This document shows positions 1 through 9,280 of a stretch of DNA of 64,000 nt, piece by piece; position 1 is the first letter of the stretch, and each line of letters starts with the position of its first letter. Both the position numbers and the translations under genes were made by a program. The notes beneath the pieces are model-generated. The model had not been told where the DNA came from. It worked only from the letters and a program-made list of their open reading frames with translations, and made no database searches. The DNA is taken from NCBI RefSeq assembly GCF_000959725.1, contig NZ_CP009323.1, positions 2,480,001 through 2,544,000 of the forward strand. The letters are read 5' to 3'. Source of the stretch: Burkholderia gladioli (lineage in GTDB: Bacteria; Pseudomonadota; Gammaproteobacteria; Burkholderiales; Burkholderiaceae).

Positions 1-326
1 TCGCCGTTGCTGCGGTAGACCGAGGACTGCGCGAGCCGCCCGTCTCGATCGACGGTGAAGGACACGACGACCAGCGAGCGCAGCATCGCCTGCGGCGTGC
101 CGTGCAGCACGCGCGCGGCGTTGGCGTCCAGGATCCGCTGGGCGACCGCGTCGCGATACTGGGCCTGGGTCGCGGCGCCGGCGCCCGGCCCCGGCGAGAG
201 CACCAGGGCGCGCTGCGGCAGGGTGACGGTGCAGGCGGCCAGCAGCAGGGCGCCGGCGAGCGCGGCGATCCTGCCGCTGAGGCGGGCGATGCTGCCGGGC
301 GAGGCGGGAGGGAGCAGGGTGGACAT
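1..326 (-). CDS. TonB-family lipoprotein, partial (C-terminus outside window)
   Basis: The frame starts at ATG 326 and runs off the left edge, so only about 108 residues are visible. The N-terminus carries a signal peptide with a lipobox-like LLLAAC, which suggests an outer-membrane or periplasmic lipoprotein. The visible C-terminal part (VVVSFTVDRDGRLAQSSVYR) looks like the start of a TonB C-terminal-type domain, as in small energy-transducer/TonB-like proteins. It lies downstream of the lysozyme/inhibitor pair on the same strand, behind two hairpins, so it is probably a separate transcript. Function beyond the fold is not visible. Confidence 0.65.
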   Translation of the reverse strand, partial: MSTLLPPASPGSIARLSGRIAALAGALLLAACTVTLPQRALVLSPGPGAGAATQAQYRDAVAQRILDANAARVLHGTPQAMLRSLVVVSFTVDRDGRLAQSSVYRSNG

Positions 327-384
327 GGCGGATGGCTCGGCGGGAGGAGCGATCGGATCTTCTTGAGCATAGGCCTTGCCCGCC

Positions 385-434
385 CGGAAAACATCGGGAT
401 AAACGATCCCGTGCCGATGGCGAGCGCCATCGGC
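385..434 (-). terminator. Double hairpin downstream of the lysozyme/LprI cassette
   Basis: Reading the minus strand after the LprI stop, there is a 10-bp perfect stem (GCCGATGGCG/CGCCATCGGC, loop of 2, 413-434). A second stem CGGGAT/ATCCCG (395-411) follows, and then a short T-rich run (ATGTTTTCC). This is a plausible terminator closing the two-gene cassette. The T-run is short, so efficiency is uncertain. Confidence 0.45.
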
Positions 435-441
435 AATCCAG

Positions 442-867
442 CTAGGACGGCCCGTGAGCCGGTTTCTTGGCCAGTTTTTCGGCCATCGCCCTGGTGGCCG
501 CCGTCGCGCAAGTGGCCCGCGCGGCCGGCAGCATCGAGCCGTCGCTCCATTCCTTGCGGGCGGACTTGTCACATGAGGCGTCGCGGGCCTTCTTCCACTT
601 CGCGATTTTCGACTCAAGGGCCGATTTCCGATCGGGATGCTCGCTGATGCGCTGATCGACGACCTGCTGCAGCTCACGCTCCGCGACGATCTGGTCGCGC
701 CAGGCGCAAAAATTCATGCTGGTCTGGTTCGAGTCACAGTCCTGCAGGAGTGCCTGGACCTGGCTTGCCGGCAACCCGCTGCGTGCCGCGATCTCGTCGG
801 CCGGCGACGGCTCGGCGAACGCATTCGTCGCGACGAACAAGGCGAGGACAACAACAGCGCTTTTCAT
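442..867 (-). CDS. Secreted LprI/DUF1311-type lysozyme-inhibitor-like protein
   Basis: 141 residues. A clear Sec signal peptide (residues 1-18, cleavage after NAFA) is followed by a mature part with the LprI pattern: C-x9-C, then ELQQVVDQ, then a W-KKARDASC segment, a further Cys, and a final TRAMAEKL helix. LprI (PF07007) proteins are lysozyme inhibitors or lipoproteins; this one has no lipobox, so it is probably soluble periplasmic. The ATG overlaps the stop of the upstream GH24 lysozyme gene (ATGA, 864-867), so translation is coupled. A secreted inhibitor coupled to a lysozyme that lacks a signal peptide suggests an immunity protein (inference). A phage Rz spanin also sits after endolysins, but the four-cysteine LprI pattern and absent coiled coil argue against that. 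Confidence 0.7.
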   Translation of the reverse strand: MKSAVVVLALFVATNAFAEPSPADEIAARSGLPASQVQALLQDCDSNQTSMNFCAWRDQIVAERELQQVVDQRISEHPDRKSALESKIAKWKKARDASCDKSARKEWSDGSMLPAARATCATAATRAMAEKLAKKPAHGPS

Positions 868-1385
868 CGCGTTCTCTGTTGCGGTTGTGACGCGGCGGGC
901 TGCTGCGCGAACGGCGCCGATTCGAGGCGCCGGCGATTCACGAGCCCTCGCGATCGGACCGGAGCGAGCCGGCGACCCTGTGCATCGCGTGGATGGATAT
1001 ATACGCGCTGGTTGATGGATGAGACCACGCCCGCGTCGTTGCTCTGATTCGCGGCCCTGAGAGCCGTCTGTGCGCCCGTATTGCCGGCGTTGTATGTGTA
1101 ACTGACCAGTTCGTCGAACTGTGCCTGGGTCAAGTCTCGATTCGATACCGCGCGCCGCACGGCCGCCTCCGCAGTGCTGACTCGAGCCGCCAGTTGCGCA
1201 TTGACCTGTGCGGCCGACACGGGGCGCGCCAGCTCTTGCGGCGTGCATGGTCCGGCGTGAACCAGCGTACCGACGCCGTAGGTGCAATTGTTAGCCTGAT
1301 CGTTGTAGTAGGCCATGATCGCGTTCTCGCGCTGGCGTAGCGCTGCCCAGCCTGCCTGGCTCAACCGCATGTTTTCGTTTGCCAT
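864..1385 (-). CDS. GH24 (phage-type) lysozyme without signal peptide
   Basis: 173 residues. The N-terminal half has the T4-lysozyme catalytic spacing Glu-x8-Asp-x5-Thr (E in RQREN, D in YYND, T in NNCTYG) followed by the YGVG/CTPQEL element typical of glycoside hydrolase family 24, which cleaves the MurNAc-GlcNAc bond of peptidoglycan. No signal peptide or membrane segment is present. The chosen ATG has a GAGAGG ribosome site 7 nt upstream; an in-frame TTG 5 codons earlier is less likely. The gene lies between tRNA-Ser and a coupled LprI-like gene, with no holin, integrase or other phage gene nearby. It could be a secretion-system muramidase effector or a domesticated endolysin; the immunity-like partner favours the former. 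Confidence 0.75.
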   Translation of the reverse strand: MANENMRLSQAGWAALRQRENAIMAYYNDQANNCTYGVGTLVHAGPCTPQELARPVSAAQVNAQLAARVSTAEAAVRRAVSNRDLTQAQFDELVSYTYNAGNTGAQTALRAANQSNDAGVVSSINQRVYIHPRDAQGRRLAPVRSRGLVNRRRLESAPFAQQPAASQPQQRTR

Positions 1386-1742
1386 CTGTCGTCCTCTCAA
1401 ACGTAGTGGTCAATCCGCGACTGCCGCGCGGACAACGCACTGTAGCATCGTCGAAAGGGATGTCTAGCCCGACAACGGCAACTGCACCGCGACAAATTAT
1501 TCGAGGTGTAAAAGTGTCTTTGAGATTGCCGGTCAGCGAACAATTCGAACAGATTGCCGGCAAAAGGCGGGAGTAGCGCGGCCGAGGCGGTATGAACCCC
1601 GACATTTCGTGCCTTGAGGGGCAGAAATACGATTTTCGTTTCGAGGAAGGGGAATCGCGCTGCACAAAGCGCGTGTTGCCATATGGGCGGGAGCCACAGC
1701 AAGAATTTTCATCCTTGCTCCATCAGGCTGAGCGGGCATTCC
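1386..1742. other. Gene-free stretch between lysozyme gene and tRNA-Ser
   Basis: About 357 bases with visibly more A/T than the flanks (for instance around 1490-1570). It holds the upstream region of the lysozyme gene on the minus strand. I see no convincing promoter, no integrase remnant and no direct repeat of the tRNA 3' end. Confidence 0.4.
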
Positions 1743-1830
1743 TGGCGGAAGCGGTGAGATTCGAACTCACGGACGGTTGCCCGTCGCCGGTTTTCAAGAC
1801 CGGTGCCTTAAACCACTCGGCCACGCTTCC
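1743..1830 (-). tRNA. tRNA-Ser(UGA)
   Basis: Read on the minus strand it starts GGAAGCG and ends CGCTTCC-G-CCA, with a long variable arm and the anticodon loop CTTGAAA (anticodon TGA). The CCA is encoded. It lies downstream of hemW on the same strand. A TACAAT box at 1840-1845 is a possible -10. Its 3' end faces the lysozyme/LprI cassette, a geometry typical of tRNA-associated accessory DNA. Confidence 0.95.
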
Positions 1831-1915
1831 ACGGCCGGCATTGTAACCGAAATGCCGCTGCCGTCCCCAGCTTTGGGGCGGCATCGTGCGCATCCTGCGT
1901 GGTCGGCCTGCCGGC

Positions 1916-3145
1916 TCAGCCCGCCGCGTCGTCGGCGTCGCGCAGGAACAGCTCCTGCAGGTCGTTGAGGAAGCGCTGGCCCAGCGGCGTCGGTGCGATG
2001 CGTGCGTAGTCGCGCGCGATCAGCCCGCGCCGTTCGGCCTCGGCCAGCACCGGTTCGATGGTCGACAGCGGCAGCCCCGTGCGCTCGGCATAGCTGGCCA
2101 CCGGGAACCCCTCGGCCAGCCGCAGCGTGTTCAGCATGAACTCGAAGGGCAGGTCGCGCGGACCGACCTCGCGCTCCTCCTGCACCGGCGTGCCGGCCAT
2201 CGCCTGCTCCATGTAGGTGGCGGGATGCTTGTAGCGCGCCTGCCGCAGGATCCGGTTCGGGAACGAGAGCTTGGTATGCGCGCCCGCGCCGATGCCGAGG
2301 TAGTCGCCGAAGCGCCAGTAGTTGAGGTTGTGCTTGCACTGCCGGTTCGGCCGCGCATAGGCCGACACCTCGTAACGCCCGTAGCCGGCCTGCGCGGTGC
2401 GCTCCTGGATCCATTCCTGCATGTCGGCCGAGGCGTCGTCGTCGGGCACGGCCGGCGGGAACTTCGCGAACAGCGTGTTCGGCTCGAGCGTGAGGTGGTA
2501 GAGCGACAGGTGCGGCGGCGCATACGACAGCGCGGTCTCGATGTCGGCCTGGCATTGCGCGAGGGTCTGCTTCGGCAACGCGAACATCAGGTCGAGATTG
2601 AAGTTGTCGAAGGTGCTGGCGGCGATCTCCACCGCCGCGCGCGCCTGCGCGGTGTCGTGGATGCGGCCCAGCGCCTTCAGGTGCGCCTCGTTGAAGCTCT
2701 GGATGCCGATCGACAGGCGGTTCACGCCGCTGGCGCGGAACTGCGCGAACTTGGCCGCCTCGAAGGTTCCGGGATTCGCCTCGAACGTGATCTCGGCGTC
2801 GGCATCGAGCGGCAGCAGGGCGCGCACGTCGGACAGCAGGCGGTCGAGCCCGGCCGCCGAAAGCAGGCTGGGCGTGCCGCCGCCGATGAAGATGGTATGC
2901 ACCTGGCGGCCCCAGACGAAGGGCAGCGCCTGCTCGAGATCGGCGCGCAGCGCGTCGAGATAGGCCTCCTCGGGGAAGCGCTCGCCCTTCCATTCGTGCG
3001 AGTTGAAATCGCAATAGGGGCACTTGCGCACGCACCATGGGAAATGCACGTAGAGCGCCAGCGGCGGCAACGCGCTCAGGCGCACCTTGCCCGGCGAGGC
3101 GAAGGTGGCGACGATGCGCTGGCCGGTTTCGGCGGCCTGGCTCAC
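1916..3145 (-). CDS. hemW: Radical SAM heme chaperone HemW
   Basis: 409 residues. The N-terminal radical-SAM motif is C38-x3-C42-x2-C45 followed by DF, so the fourth cysteine of true coproporphyrinogen oxidase HemN is replaced by Phe. That is the hallmark of HemW, which binds heme and inserts it into target proteins in the cytoplasm. GGGTPS and the C-terminal HemN-type domain are present. The start is GTG, and it overlaps the rdgB stop as GTGA (3142-3145), so hemW is translationally coupled to rdgB in an rph-rdgB-hemW operon. Confidence 0.92.
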   Translation of the reverse strand: MSQAAETGQRIVATFASPGKVRLSALPPLALYVHFPWCVRKCPYCDFNSHEWKGERFPEEAYLDALRADLEQALPFVWGRQVHTIFIGGGTPSLLSAAGLDRLLSDVRALLPLDADAEITFEANPGTFEAAKFAQFRASGVNRLSIGIQSFNEAHLKALGRIHDTAQARAAVEIAASTFDNFNLDLMFALPKQTLAQCQADIETALSYAPPHLSLYHLTLEPNTLFAKFPPAVPDDDASADMQEWIQERTAQAGYGRYEVSAYARPNRQCKHNLNYWRFGDYLGIGAGAHTKLSFPNRILRQARYKHPATYMEQAMAGTPVQEEREVGPRDLPFEFMLNTLRLAEGFPVASYAERTGLPLSTIEPVLAEAERRGLIARDYARIAPTPLGQRFLNDLQELFLRDADDAAG

Positions 3146-3771
3146 GCTGATTCTCCGAGGCGGGCCAGCAGCGCGCGCAGGGCGATCGCGCGATGGCTGA
3201 TGCCGTTCTTGACGGCCGGCTCGAGCTCGGCGACGGTGGCGCCCAGCGCCGGCAGCAGGAAATGCGGGTCGTAGCCGAAGCCGTGCTCGCCGCGCGGCGT
3301 GTCGACCACCTCGCCATGCCAGCGCCCTTCGGCGAACAGCGGCTCGGGATCGTCGGGATGCCGAACCAGTGCCAGCACGCAGTAGTAGTAGGCGCGACGA
3401 TTGTCGGTCTCGCGCAGTTGCGCCACCAGGTGCGCGTTGTTCGCCGCGTCGCTCTTCTCCAGGCCGGCGAGCTGCGCGTAGCGCGCCGAATGCACGCCGG
3501 GCGCGCCGCGCAGCGCGCGCACGCAGAGCCCCGAATCGTCGGCGATGGCGGGCAGGCCGGTGGCGCGCGAGGCGTGGCGCGCCTTGGTCAGCGCGTTCTC
3601 GATGAAGGTCGGATAGGGCTCGTCCGCCTCGGACACGTCCAGCTTGCCCTGTGGAATGATCTCGATGCCGACCGTCTCGAACAAGGCCGCGAATTCGCGC
3701 AGCTTGCCGGCGTTGTTCGAGGCCAGCACGATGCGCGAGAGGCCGTGCGACGGATCCTTGGCGATGCTCAT
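3142..3771 (-). CDS. rdgB: Non-canonical purine NTP pyrophosphatase RdgB (HAM1 family)
   Basis: 209 residues. It hydrolyses dITP, dXTP and ITP to monophosphates and so keeps deaminated purines out of DNA. Family signatures are ASNNAGKLREF near residue 17-27, ADDSGLCVRAL in the centre and the C-terminal GFGYDPHFLLP and SHRAIALRAL elements. The ATG lies 1 nt after the rph stop, and the end overlaps the hemW start. Length is normal for the family (about 200). Confidence 0.95.
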   Translation of the reverse strand: MSIAKDPSHGLSRIVLASNNAGKLREFAALFETVGIEIIPQGKLDVSEADEPYPTFIENALTKARHASRATGLPAIADDSGLCVRALRGAPGVHSARYAQLAGLEKSDAANNAHLVAQLRETDNRRAYYYCVLALVRHPDDPEPLFAEGRWHGEVVDTPRGEHGFGYDPHFLLPALGATVAELEPAVKNGISHRAIALRALLARLGESA

Positions 3772-3772
3772 G

Positions 3773-4504
3773 TCAGTCGCCCAGCGCCGCTTTCTGCAGC
3801 GCGATCAGTTCGCCGATGCCCTTCTGCGCGAGATCGAGCAGCGCGTTCATCTCGTCGCGCGTGAACGGCACGCCCTCGGCCGTGCCCTGCACCTCGACCA
3901 GGCCGCCCTTGCCGGTCATCACCACGTTCATGTCGGTATCGCAGCGCGAATCCTCGGCGTAGTCGAGGTCGAGCACCGGCGTGCCCTGGTAGACGCCCAC
4001 CGAGATCGCGGCCACCGAATCGGTGATCGGCGAGCTCGCCAGCTTGCCCGCGGCGATCAGCTTGGCGACGGCGTCCTGCACCGCCACGAAGGCGCCGGTG
4101 ATGCTGGCCGTGCGCGTGCCGCCGTCGGCCTGGATCACGTCGCAGTCGATGTGGATGGTGCGCGCGCCGAGCTGCTCCAGGTCGACCACCGCGCGCAGCG
4201 CGCGGCCGATCAGGCGCTGGATCTCCTGGGTGCGGCCGGTCTGCTTGCCGCGCGCGGCCTCGCGGTCGCTGCGGGTGTGGGTGGCGCGCGGCAGCATGCC
4301 GTATTCGGCTGTCAGCCAGCCCTGGCCGCGATCGCGCAGGAACTCGGGCACGCGCTCGACCACGCTGGCCGTGCAGATCACCTTGGTATCGCCGAACTCG
4401 ACCAGCACCGAGCCTTCGGCGTGCTTGGTGTAATGGCGCGTCAGGCGCACCTCACGCAGTTGATCCGCTGGGCGGCCGCTCGGGCGGGAGGAGGAATTCG
4501 TCAT
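3773..4504 (-). CDS. rph: Ribonuclease PH
   Basis: 243 residues. This phosphorolytic 3'-5' exoribonuclease trims tRNA 3' ends. Recognisable are the N-terminal [20 protein letters not shown] strand, the RNA-binding segment [15 protein letters not shown] and the phosphate-binding block [19 protein letters not shown]. The start is the ATG at 4504; longer in-frame extensions run into promoter sequence. It is the first gene of the rph-rdgB-hemW operon and is divergent from yicC. Confidence 0.95.
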   Translation of the reverse strand: MTNSSSRPSGRPADQLREVRLTRHYTKHAEGSVLVEFGDTKVICTASVVERVPEFLRDRGQGWLTAEYGMLPRATHTRSDREAARGKQTGRTQEIQRLIGRALRAVVDLEQLGARTIHIDCDVIQADGGTRTASITGAFVAVQDAVAKLIAAGKLASSPITDSVAAISVGVYQGTPVLDLDYAEDSRCDTDMNVVMTGKGGLVEVQGTAEGVPFTRDEMNALLDLAQKGIGELIALQKAALGD

Positions 4505-4813
4505 GGGGAAGTGGGGCATTCGGAGGGAAACCGCGATTTTACCGCGCATGCCGGCCGCGCACCGGCCGTCGCTCGGCAAGCCGCTGGCCAAGGTCTGGTT
4601 TCCGCCGCGCTGCGCGCTTTCATGAACGGCCGTGCGGCACCTGCATCGATCGTCGCAAAGCGGCCCTCGTCGGGCACGCGCGAGCCGATTGTCCAGCCGG
4701 GCGAGGGTGTCGCCAAAAATGGGATAATGCCGGTTTCGCGCCCCGTGCCTCGTGAGCACTGGGCGCTCCTGGATTTCCGGGCCATACCGGCCCCCTCACC
4801 GGCGAGACCAACC
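4505..4813. other. Divergent rph/yicC control region
   Basis: About 309 bases between two divergent start codons. It carries an AT-rich patch with GATAAT at 4723-4728 that could be the yicC -10, without a recognisable -35. The remainder is GC-rich and shows no gene. Confidence 0.35.
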
Positions 4814-5737
4814 ATGATCTACAGCATGACGGGCTATGCGAGCGCGACGCGCGAACTCGTGGCCAACTCGGGCAACGGCGCCACCAGCGTGTCGGTCGAA
4901 CTGCGCACGGTGAATTCGCGTTTTCTCGACCTGAATTTCCGCATGCCCGACGACGTGCACGTGTGCGAACCGGCCCTGCGCGAGATGCTGATGAACAAGC
5001 TCTCGCGCGGCAAGGTCGACGTGCGCATCAACCTGCAGCGCAGCGAGCAGATGAGCCAGGCCGGCGCGCTCAATCGCGCGGCGCTCGACCAGCTCGCCGA
5101 GCTCGAGCGCGCGGTGCTGGAGTCGTTCCCGGATTCGGAGCGCCTGCGCACCGGCGAGATCCTGCGCTGGCCCGGCGTGCTGGCCGAGAGCGGCGTGTCG
5201 GCCGAGGCGCTGCGCGAGGCGGTGCTGGCCTGCGGCAAGGAAGCGACCGGCGAGCTGGTGGTGGTGCGCCAGCGCGAGGGCGCGCAACTGGCCACCATGC
5301 TGCTGGGCAACGTCACCGAGATGGAGGCGATCGTCGCGCGCATCACGCCGCTGGTGCCGGAGCTGATCGCCAGGCATCAGCAGAAGATCGTCGAGCGCCT
5401 GCAGGAAGCGCTCGGCCTGGCCGCGCCCGAAGGCGGGCAGACGGTGGTCACGCGCGAGGAAGCGGCCGAACGGATCCGCCAGGAAGTGACCATGTACGGG
5501 ATCCGCATCGACATCGCCGAGGAGCTGTCGCGCCTCACCGCGCACTTGAACGAAACGCGCCATGTGATCGAGAAGGGCGGCCGCGTCGGCAAGCGCCTCG
5601 ACTTCATGATGCAGGAACTGAATCGCGAAGCGAACACGCTCGGCTCGAAGGCGGCGGCCAAGGAACTGGCCGACGCCTCGATGGCGCTGAAGCTGCTGAT
5701 CGAGCAGATGCGCGAGCAAGTGCAAAACCTGGAGTAA
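4814..5737 (+). CDS. yicC: YicC-family endoribonuclease
   Basis: 307 residues. It opens with the family signature MIYSMTGYA and the segment [17 protein letters not shown], and ends with the conserved C-terminal domain containing [22 protein letters not shown]. YicC-type proteins act on RNA, and E. coli YicC is reported to take part in sRNA RyhB turnover. It is followed after 5 nt by gmk, the usual proteobacterial order. Confidence 0.92.
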   Translation: MIYSMTGYASATRELVANSGNGATSVSVELRTVNSRFLDLNFRMPDDVHVCEPALREMLMNKLSRGKVDVRINLQRSEQMSQAGALNRAALDQLAELERAVLESFPDSERLRTGEILRWPGVLAESGVSAEALREAVLACGKEATGELVVVRQREGAQLATMLLGNVTEMEAIVARITPLVPELIARHQQKIVERLQEALGLAAPEGGQTVVTREEAAERIRQEVTMYGIRIDIAEELSRLTAHLNETRHVIEKGGRVGKRLDFMMQELNREANTLGSKAAAKELADASMALKLLIEQMREQVQNLE

Positions 5738-5742
5738 GCAAG

Positions 5743-6417
5743 ATGATCGAATCGAACCGAGACGCGCATGCGCTGCATGCCGGCGCGTATCCCGGCAACC
5801 TGTTCATGGTGGTGGCGCCCTCGGGCGCGGGCAAGTCGACCCTGGTGAACGCGCTGCTCGCCAAGGACAGCGAGATCTGCCTGTCGATCTCGTACACCAC
5901 GCGCAAGCCGCGTCCTGGCGAGCAGGACGGCGAGCACTACCACTTCACCAGCGTCGAGGATTTCCGCGCGCGCCACGCGCGTCACGAATTCCTCGAAAGC
6001 GCCGAGGTGCACGGCAACTACTACGGCACCTCGCGCGTGTGGATCGAGGAGCAGATGCAAAGCGGTCGCGACGTGCTGCTCGAGATCGACTGGCAGGGCG
6101 CGCAGCAGGTCAAGAAGCAGTTCCGCAACGCGGTCGGCATCTTCATCCTGCCGCCCTCGCTGGCAGCGCTCGAGGAGCGCCTGAAGAAGCGCGGCCAGGA
6201 CGAGCCGAACGTGATCACGCGGCGCCTGCTGGCCGCCGGCAGCGAGATCGCGCACGCCTCGGAAGCCGAATACGTGGTGATCAACGAGCACTTCGACACG
6301 GCGCTGTCCGAGCTGCAACGCATCGTGGCGGCCACGCGCTTGCGCGTGGCCTCGCAATACGCGCGGCACACCGAGCTTTTCATCGAGCTCGGCATCCATC
6401 TCCCGCACGCCGACTGA
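5743..6417 (+). CDS. gmk: Guanylate kinase
   Basis: 224 residues. It catalyses ATP + GMP to ADP + GDP. The P-loop SGAGKST is at residues 27-33, followed by [19 protein letters not shown] (GMP-binding) and the [12 protein letters not shown] strand. It sits directly after yicC and upstream of rpoZ. An in-frame GTG or longer start is not needed, since ATG 5743 has an acceptable AGCAAG region upstream. Confidence 0.96.
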   Translation: MIESNRDAHALHAGAYPGNLFMVVAPSGAGKSTLVNALLAKDSEICLSISYTTRKPRPGEQDGEHYHFTSVEDFRARHARHEFLESAEVHGNYYGTSRVWIEEQMQSGRDVLLEIDWQGAQQVKKQFRNAVGIFILPPSLAALEERLKKRGQDEPNVITRRLLAAGSEIAHASEAEYVVINEHFDTALSELQRIVAATRLRVASQYARHTELFIELGIHLPHAD

Positions 6418-6476
6418 AGGCGGCGCACGAGGGACATAAGGTAGAATACGCAACATATTCAGAAGGAATACCCAAC

Positions 6477-6680
6477 ATGGCTCGCATTACCGTCGAAGAC
6501 TGCCTGAAGCAAATCCCGAATCGCTTCGAACTGGCGCTCGCCGCCACCTACCGCGCGCGGCAGCTCGCGCAAGGCCATACGCCGAAGATCGAAAGCCGCG
6601 ACAAGCCCACCGTGGTTGCGCTGCGCGAGATCGCGGCGGGCCAGGTCGGCATCGAGATGCTGAAGAAAGTGCCTGTTTAA
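6477..6680 (+). CDS. rpoZ: RNA polymerase omega subunit
   Basis: 67 residues, the normal length. The start [20 protein letters not shown], the RARQL segment and [13 protein letters not shown] are diagnostic of omega, which helps assemble beta' and is part of the ppGpp site 1 on RNA polymerase. AAGGAAT is the ribosome site. A TAGAAT box at 6442-6447 may give it its own promoter inside the gmk-rpoZ gap. It is followed by spoT, whose product makes the alarmone bound here. Confidence 0.96.
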   Translation: MARITVEDCLKQIPNRFELALAATYRARQLAQGHTPKIESRDKPTVVALREIAAGQVGIEMLKKVPV

Positions 6681-6743
6681 GGCACACTCGATCCTTCAGC
6701 CATGTAGTCCGCTCAACCGACGTGCCAACCCAAGGAGGCGAAC

Positions 6744-9128
6744 ATGAGCAACACACCATCGTCCGCCTCCGCGGAAGCCGGCCCCGCCGAAGGGGCGGAC
6801 GCCACCGAAGCGACGGCGAACTCGCCGGCGCGGCAGTATATCGATGCGGTCCTCGAACAATCGTTTCGCCATCTGTTCGGGCCGACCGCCACCCCGGAGC
6901 AACCTCGCAAGCACGGCGTCGTTTCGATCGCGAAGCTGACGGCCGCGCTTGCCGAGTACCTTCCTCCGGAGGAAATCAAGGAGGTGAAGGCGGCGTTCCA
7001 CTTCAGTGACGAAGCCCACCTCGGTCAATATCGCCAAAGCGGCGAACCCTATATCACCCATCCCGTCGCCGTCGCGGAAATCTGCGCCGGCTGGAAGCTC
7101 GATGCCCAGGCCGTGATGGCCGCGCTGCTGCACGACGTGATGGAAGACCAGGGCGTGATGAAGAGCGAGCTGGCCGAGCGCTTCGGCCCGAAGGTCGCCG
7201 AACTGGTCGACGGGCTCTCCAAGCTCGACAAGATGGAGTTCCGCAGCCGCGAGGAAGCGCAGGCGGAGAATTTCCGCAAGATGCTGCTGGCGATGGCGCG
7301 CGACGTGCGCGTGATCCTCGTGAAGCTGGCCGACCGGCTCCACAACATGCGCACGCTCGGCGCGGTGCCGATGGAAAAGCGCCGCCGCGTGGCGCGCGAG
7401 ACGCTCGACATCTATGCGCCGATCGCGCACCGCCTTGGTCTGAACAATACCTATCGCGAGCTGCAGGACATGAGCTTCGCGAACTTCAATCCGCATCGCT
7501 ACGCGACGCTCGAGAAGGCCGTGAAGGCCGCGCGCGGCAATCGCCGCGAGGTGATCGGGAAGATCCTCGAGTCGGCGCAGCGCGCGGTGGGCGAGGCGAA
7601 GCTCGAAGCGGAGATCATGGGTCGCGAGAAGACGATCTACAGCATCTACCGCAAGATGCGCGACAAGCAGTTGTCGTTCTCGCAGGTGCTCGATGTCTAT
7701 GGCTTTCGCGTGGTGGTCGAGCATGCGCTCGAGTGCTACACCTGCATCGGCGCGCTGCATGCGCTCTACAAGCCGGTGCCGGGCAAGTTCAAGGACTACA
7801 TCGCGATCCCGAAGATGAACGGCTACCAGTCGCTGCACACGACGGTGGTCGGTCCTTTCGGCGCGCCGATCGAGTTCCAGGTCCGCACCCGCAAGATGCA
7901 CGAGATCGCCGAGGCCGGCGTGGCCGCGCACTGGCTCTACAAGAACGGCGGCGCCGATCTCAATGACGTGCAGATGCGCGCGCACCAGTGGCTCAAGTCG
8001 CTGCTCGACATCCAGAGCGAGGCAGGCGATTCGAGCGAGTTCCTCGAGCACGTCAAGATCGACCTGTTCCCGGACGCGGTCTACGTGTTCACGCCGAAGT
8101 CGAAGATTATGGCGCTGCCGCGCGGTGCCACCGCGCTCGACTTCGCCTATTCGGTGCACAGCGACCTCGGCAACCAGTGCGTGGCCGTGAAGATCAACAA
8201 CGAGCTGCTGCCGCTGCGCACCGAGCTCAAGAGCGGCGATATCGTCGAGGTGATCACGGCGCCATATTCGAAGCCGAACCCGGTCTGGCTCGGCTTCGTG
8301 CGCACCGGCAAGGCCCGCTCGGCGATCCGCCATTACCTGAAGACGATGCGCCTGAACGAGTCGGTGCAGCTCGGCGAGCGCCTGGTCGACCAGAGCCTGA
8401 AGGGGTATGGCCTGTCGCTGGCCGAGATCGAGCCGGACGTCTGGGACAAGCTGGTGCAGTGGACCGGCAACAAGAGCCGCCAGGAGATCTTCGCGGACAT
8501 CGGCCTGGGCCGTCGCGTGCCCCAGGTGATGGCCAAGCGCATCGAGGTGCTGATGAGCGGGCGCGATGCCGACGACGAACTCGCGCGCGGCGATCGCCCG
8601 GTCCATCACGCGCCGCCGGTGGCGATCACCGGCACCGAGGGCATGTCGGTGCAGTTGTCGGCCTGCTGCCGGCCGATTCCCGGCGACAGCATCATGGGTT
8701 ATATCGGCATCGGCCTGGGCATGGCGATCCATACGACCGATTGCCGGGTCGCGCAGCGCATCCATCGCCGCGATCCGGGCCGCTGGATCGACGTCGCCTG
8801 GGCGCCCCAGCCGGGCCGCCTGTTCGACGTGACGGTCAAGGTGCTGGTCAAGAACACCAAGGGCATCTTCGCGCGCGTCGCGGCCGACATCACCTCGGCC
8901 GACGCGAACATCGTCCATATCGCGATGGACGAGGATCTGTCGCACGAATCGACGGTCCTGCGCTTCGTGATCCAGGTCAGCGACCGCGTCCATCTCGCCA
9001 ACGTGATGCGGCGCGTGCGGACCAATCCCGACGTGATGCGGATCATGCGAGAGCGTTCGAGCGACGACACGGCGCATACGCGCCATGACGGCGGCATGCG
9101 GATCGATCGCGAACGGCAGGATTACTGA
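6744..9128 (+). CDS. spoT: Bifunctional (p)ppGpp synthetase/hydrolase SpoT
   Basis: 794 residues. The N-terminal HD hydrolase domain has an intact HDVMED at about 130-135, so hydrolase activity should be retained, unlike RelA. The synthetase domain (REKTIYSIYRKM, YGFRVVV), the TGS domain (VYVFTPKSKIMALPRGATA) and a C-terminal ACT domain follow in order. Ribosome site AAGGAGG is 7 nt before ATG. The rpoZ-spoT linkage matches E. coli and supports SpoT rather than RelA. Confidence 0.94.
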   Translation: MSNTPSSASAEAGPAEGADATEATANSPARQYIDAVLEQSFRHLFGPTATPEQPRKHGVVSIAKLTAALAEYLPPEEIKEVKAAFHFSDEAHLGQYRQSGEPYITHPVAVAEICAGWKLDAQAVMAALLHDVMEDQGVMKSELAERFGPKVAELVDGLSKLDKMEFRSREEAQAENFRKMLLAMARDVRVILVKLADRLHNMRTLGAVPMEKRRRVARETLDIYAPIAHRLGLNNTYRELQDMSFANFNPHRYATLEKAVKAARGNRREVIGKILESAQRAVGEAKLEAEIMGREKTIYSIYRKMRDKQLSFSQVLDVYGFRVVVEHALECYTCIGALHALYKPVPGKFKDYIAIPKMNGYQSLHTTVVGPFGAPIEFQVRTRKMHEIAEAGVAAHWLYKNGGADLNDVQMRAHQWLKSLLDIQSEAGDSSEFLEHVKIDLFPDAVYVFTPKSKIMALPRGATALDFAYSVHSDLGNQCVAVKINNELLPLRTELKSGDIVEVITAPYSKPNPVWLGFVRTGKARSAIRHYLKTMRLNESVQLGERLVDQSLKGYGLSLAEIEPDVWDKLVQWTGNKSRQEIFADIGLGRRVPQVMAKRIEVLMSGRDADDELARGDRPVHHAPPVAITGTEGMSVQLSACCRPIPGDSIMGYIGIGLGMAIHTTDCRVAQRIHRRDPGRWIDVAWAPQPGRLFDVTVKVLVKNTKGIFARVAADITSADANIVHIAMDEDLSHESTVLRFVIQVSDRVHLANVMRRVRTNPDVMRIMRERSSDDTAHTRHDGGMRIDRERQDY

Positions 9129-9169
9129 GGCAGGCGCGCCCGCGCATGGCGCGTGATCGCGAGGCAAGG

Positions 9170-9204
9170 GCGGCACCACGTATCCGACGTCGTGCCGCTT
9201 TTTT
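9170..9204 (+). terminator. Rho-independent terminator of spoT
   Basis: The stem GCGGCAC (with ACG extension and one mismatch) pairs with GTGCCGC at 9170-9198, followed by a run of T (9199-9204). It starts about 40 nt after the spoT stop. Confidence 0.8.
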
Positions 9205-9241
9205 ATGGCTCGGCGCCGAGGGATACGGAAAGACGGCCAGG

Positions 9242-9272
9242 AAAACAAAAGGGCCTTCCCGGAGGAAGGCCC
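9242..9272 (-). terminator. Terminator of the tRNA-Arg pair
   Basis: On the minus strand the hairpin GGGCCTTCC...GGAAGGCCC is followed by TTTTGTTTTC. It lies just beyond the 3' end of the second-transcribed tRNA-Arg copy. Confidence 0.8.
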
Positions 9273-9280
9273 TTCAAAGA

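Noticed and set aside
442..1385. Prophage remnant reading of the lysozyme pair
   Set aside because: No holin, tail or integrase genes, and the partner has LprI cysteines and no coiled coil; retained only as an alternative.
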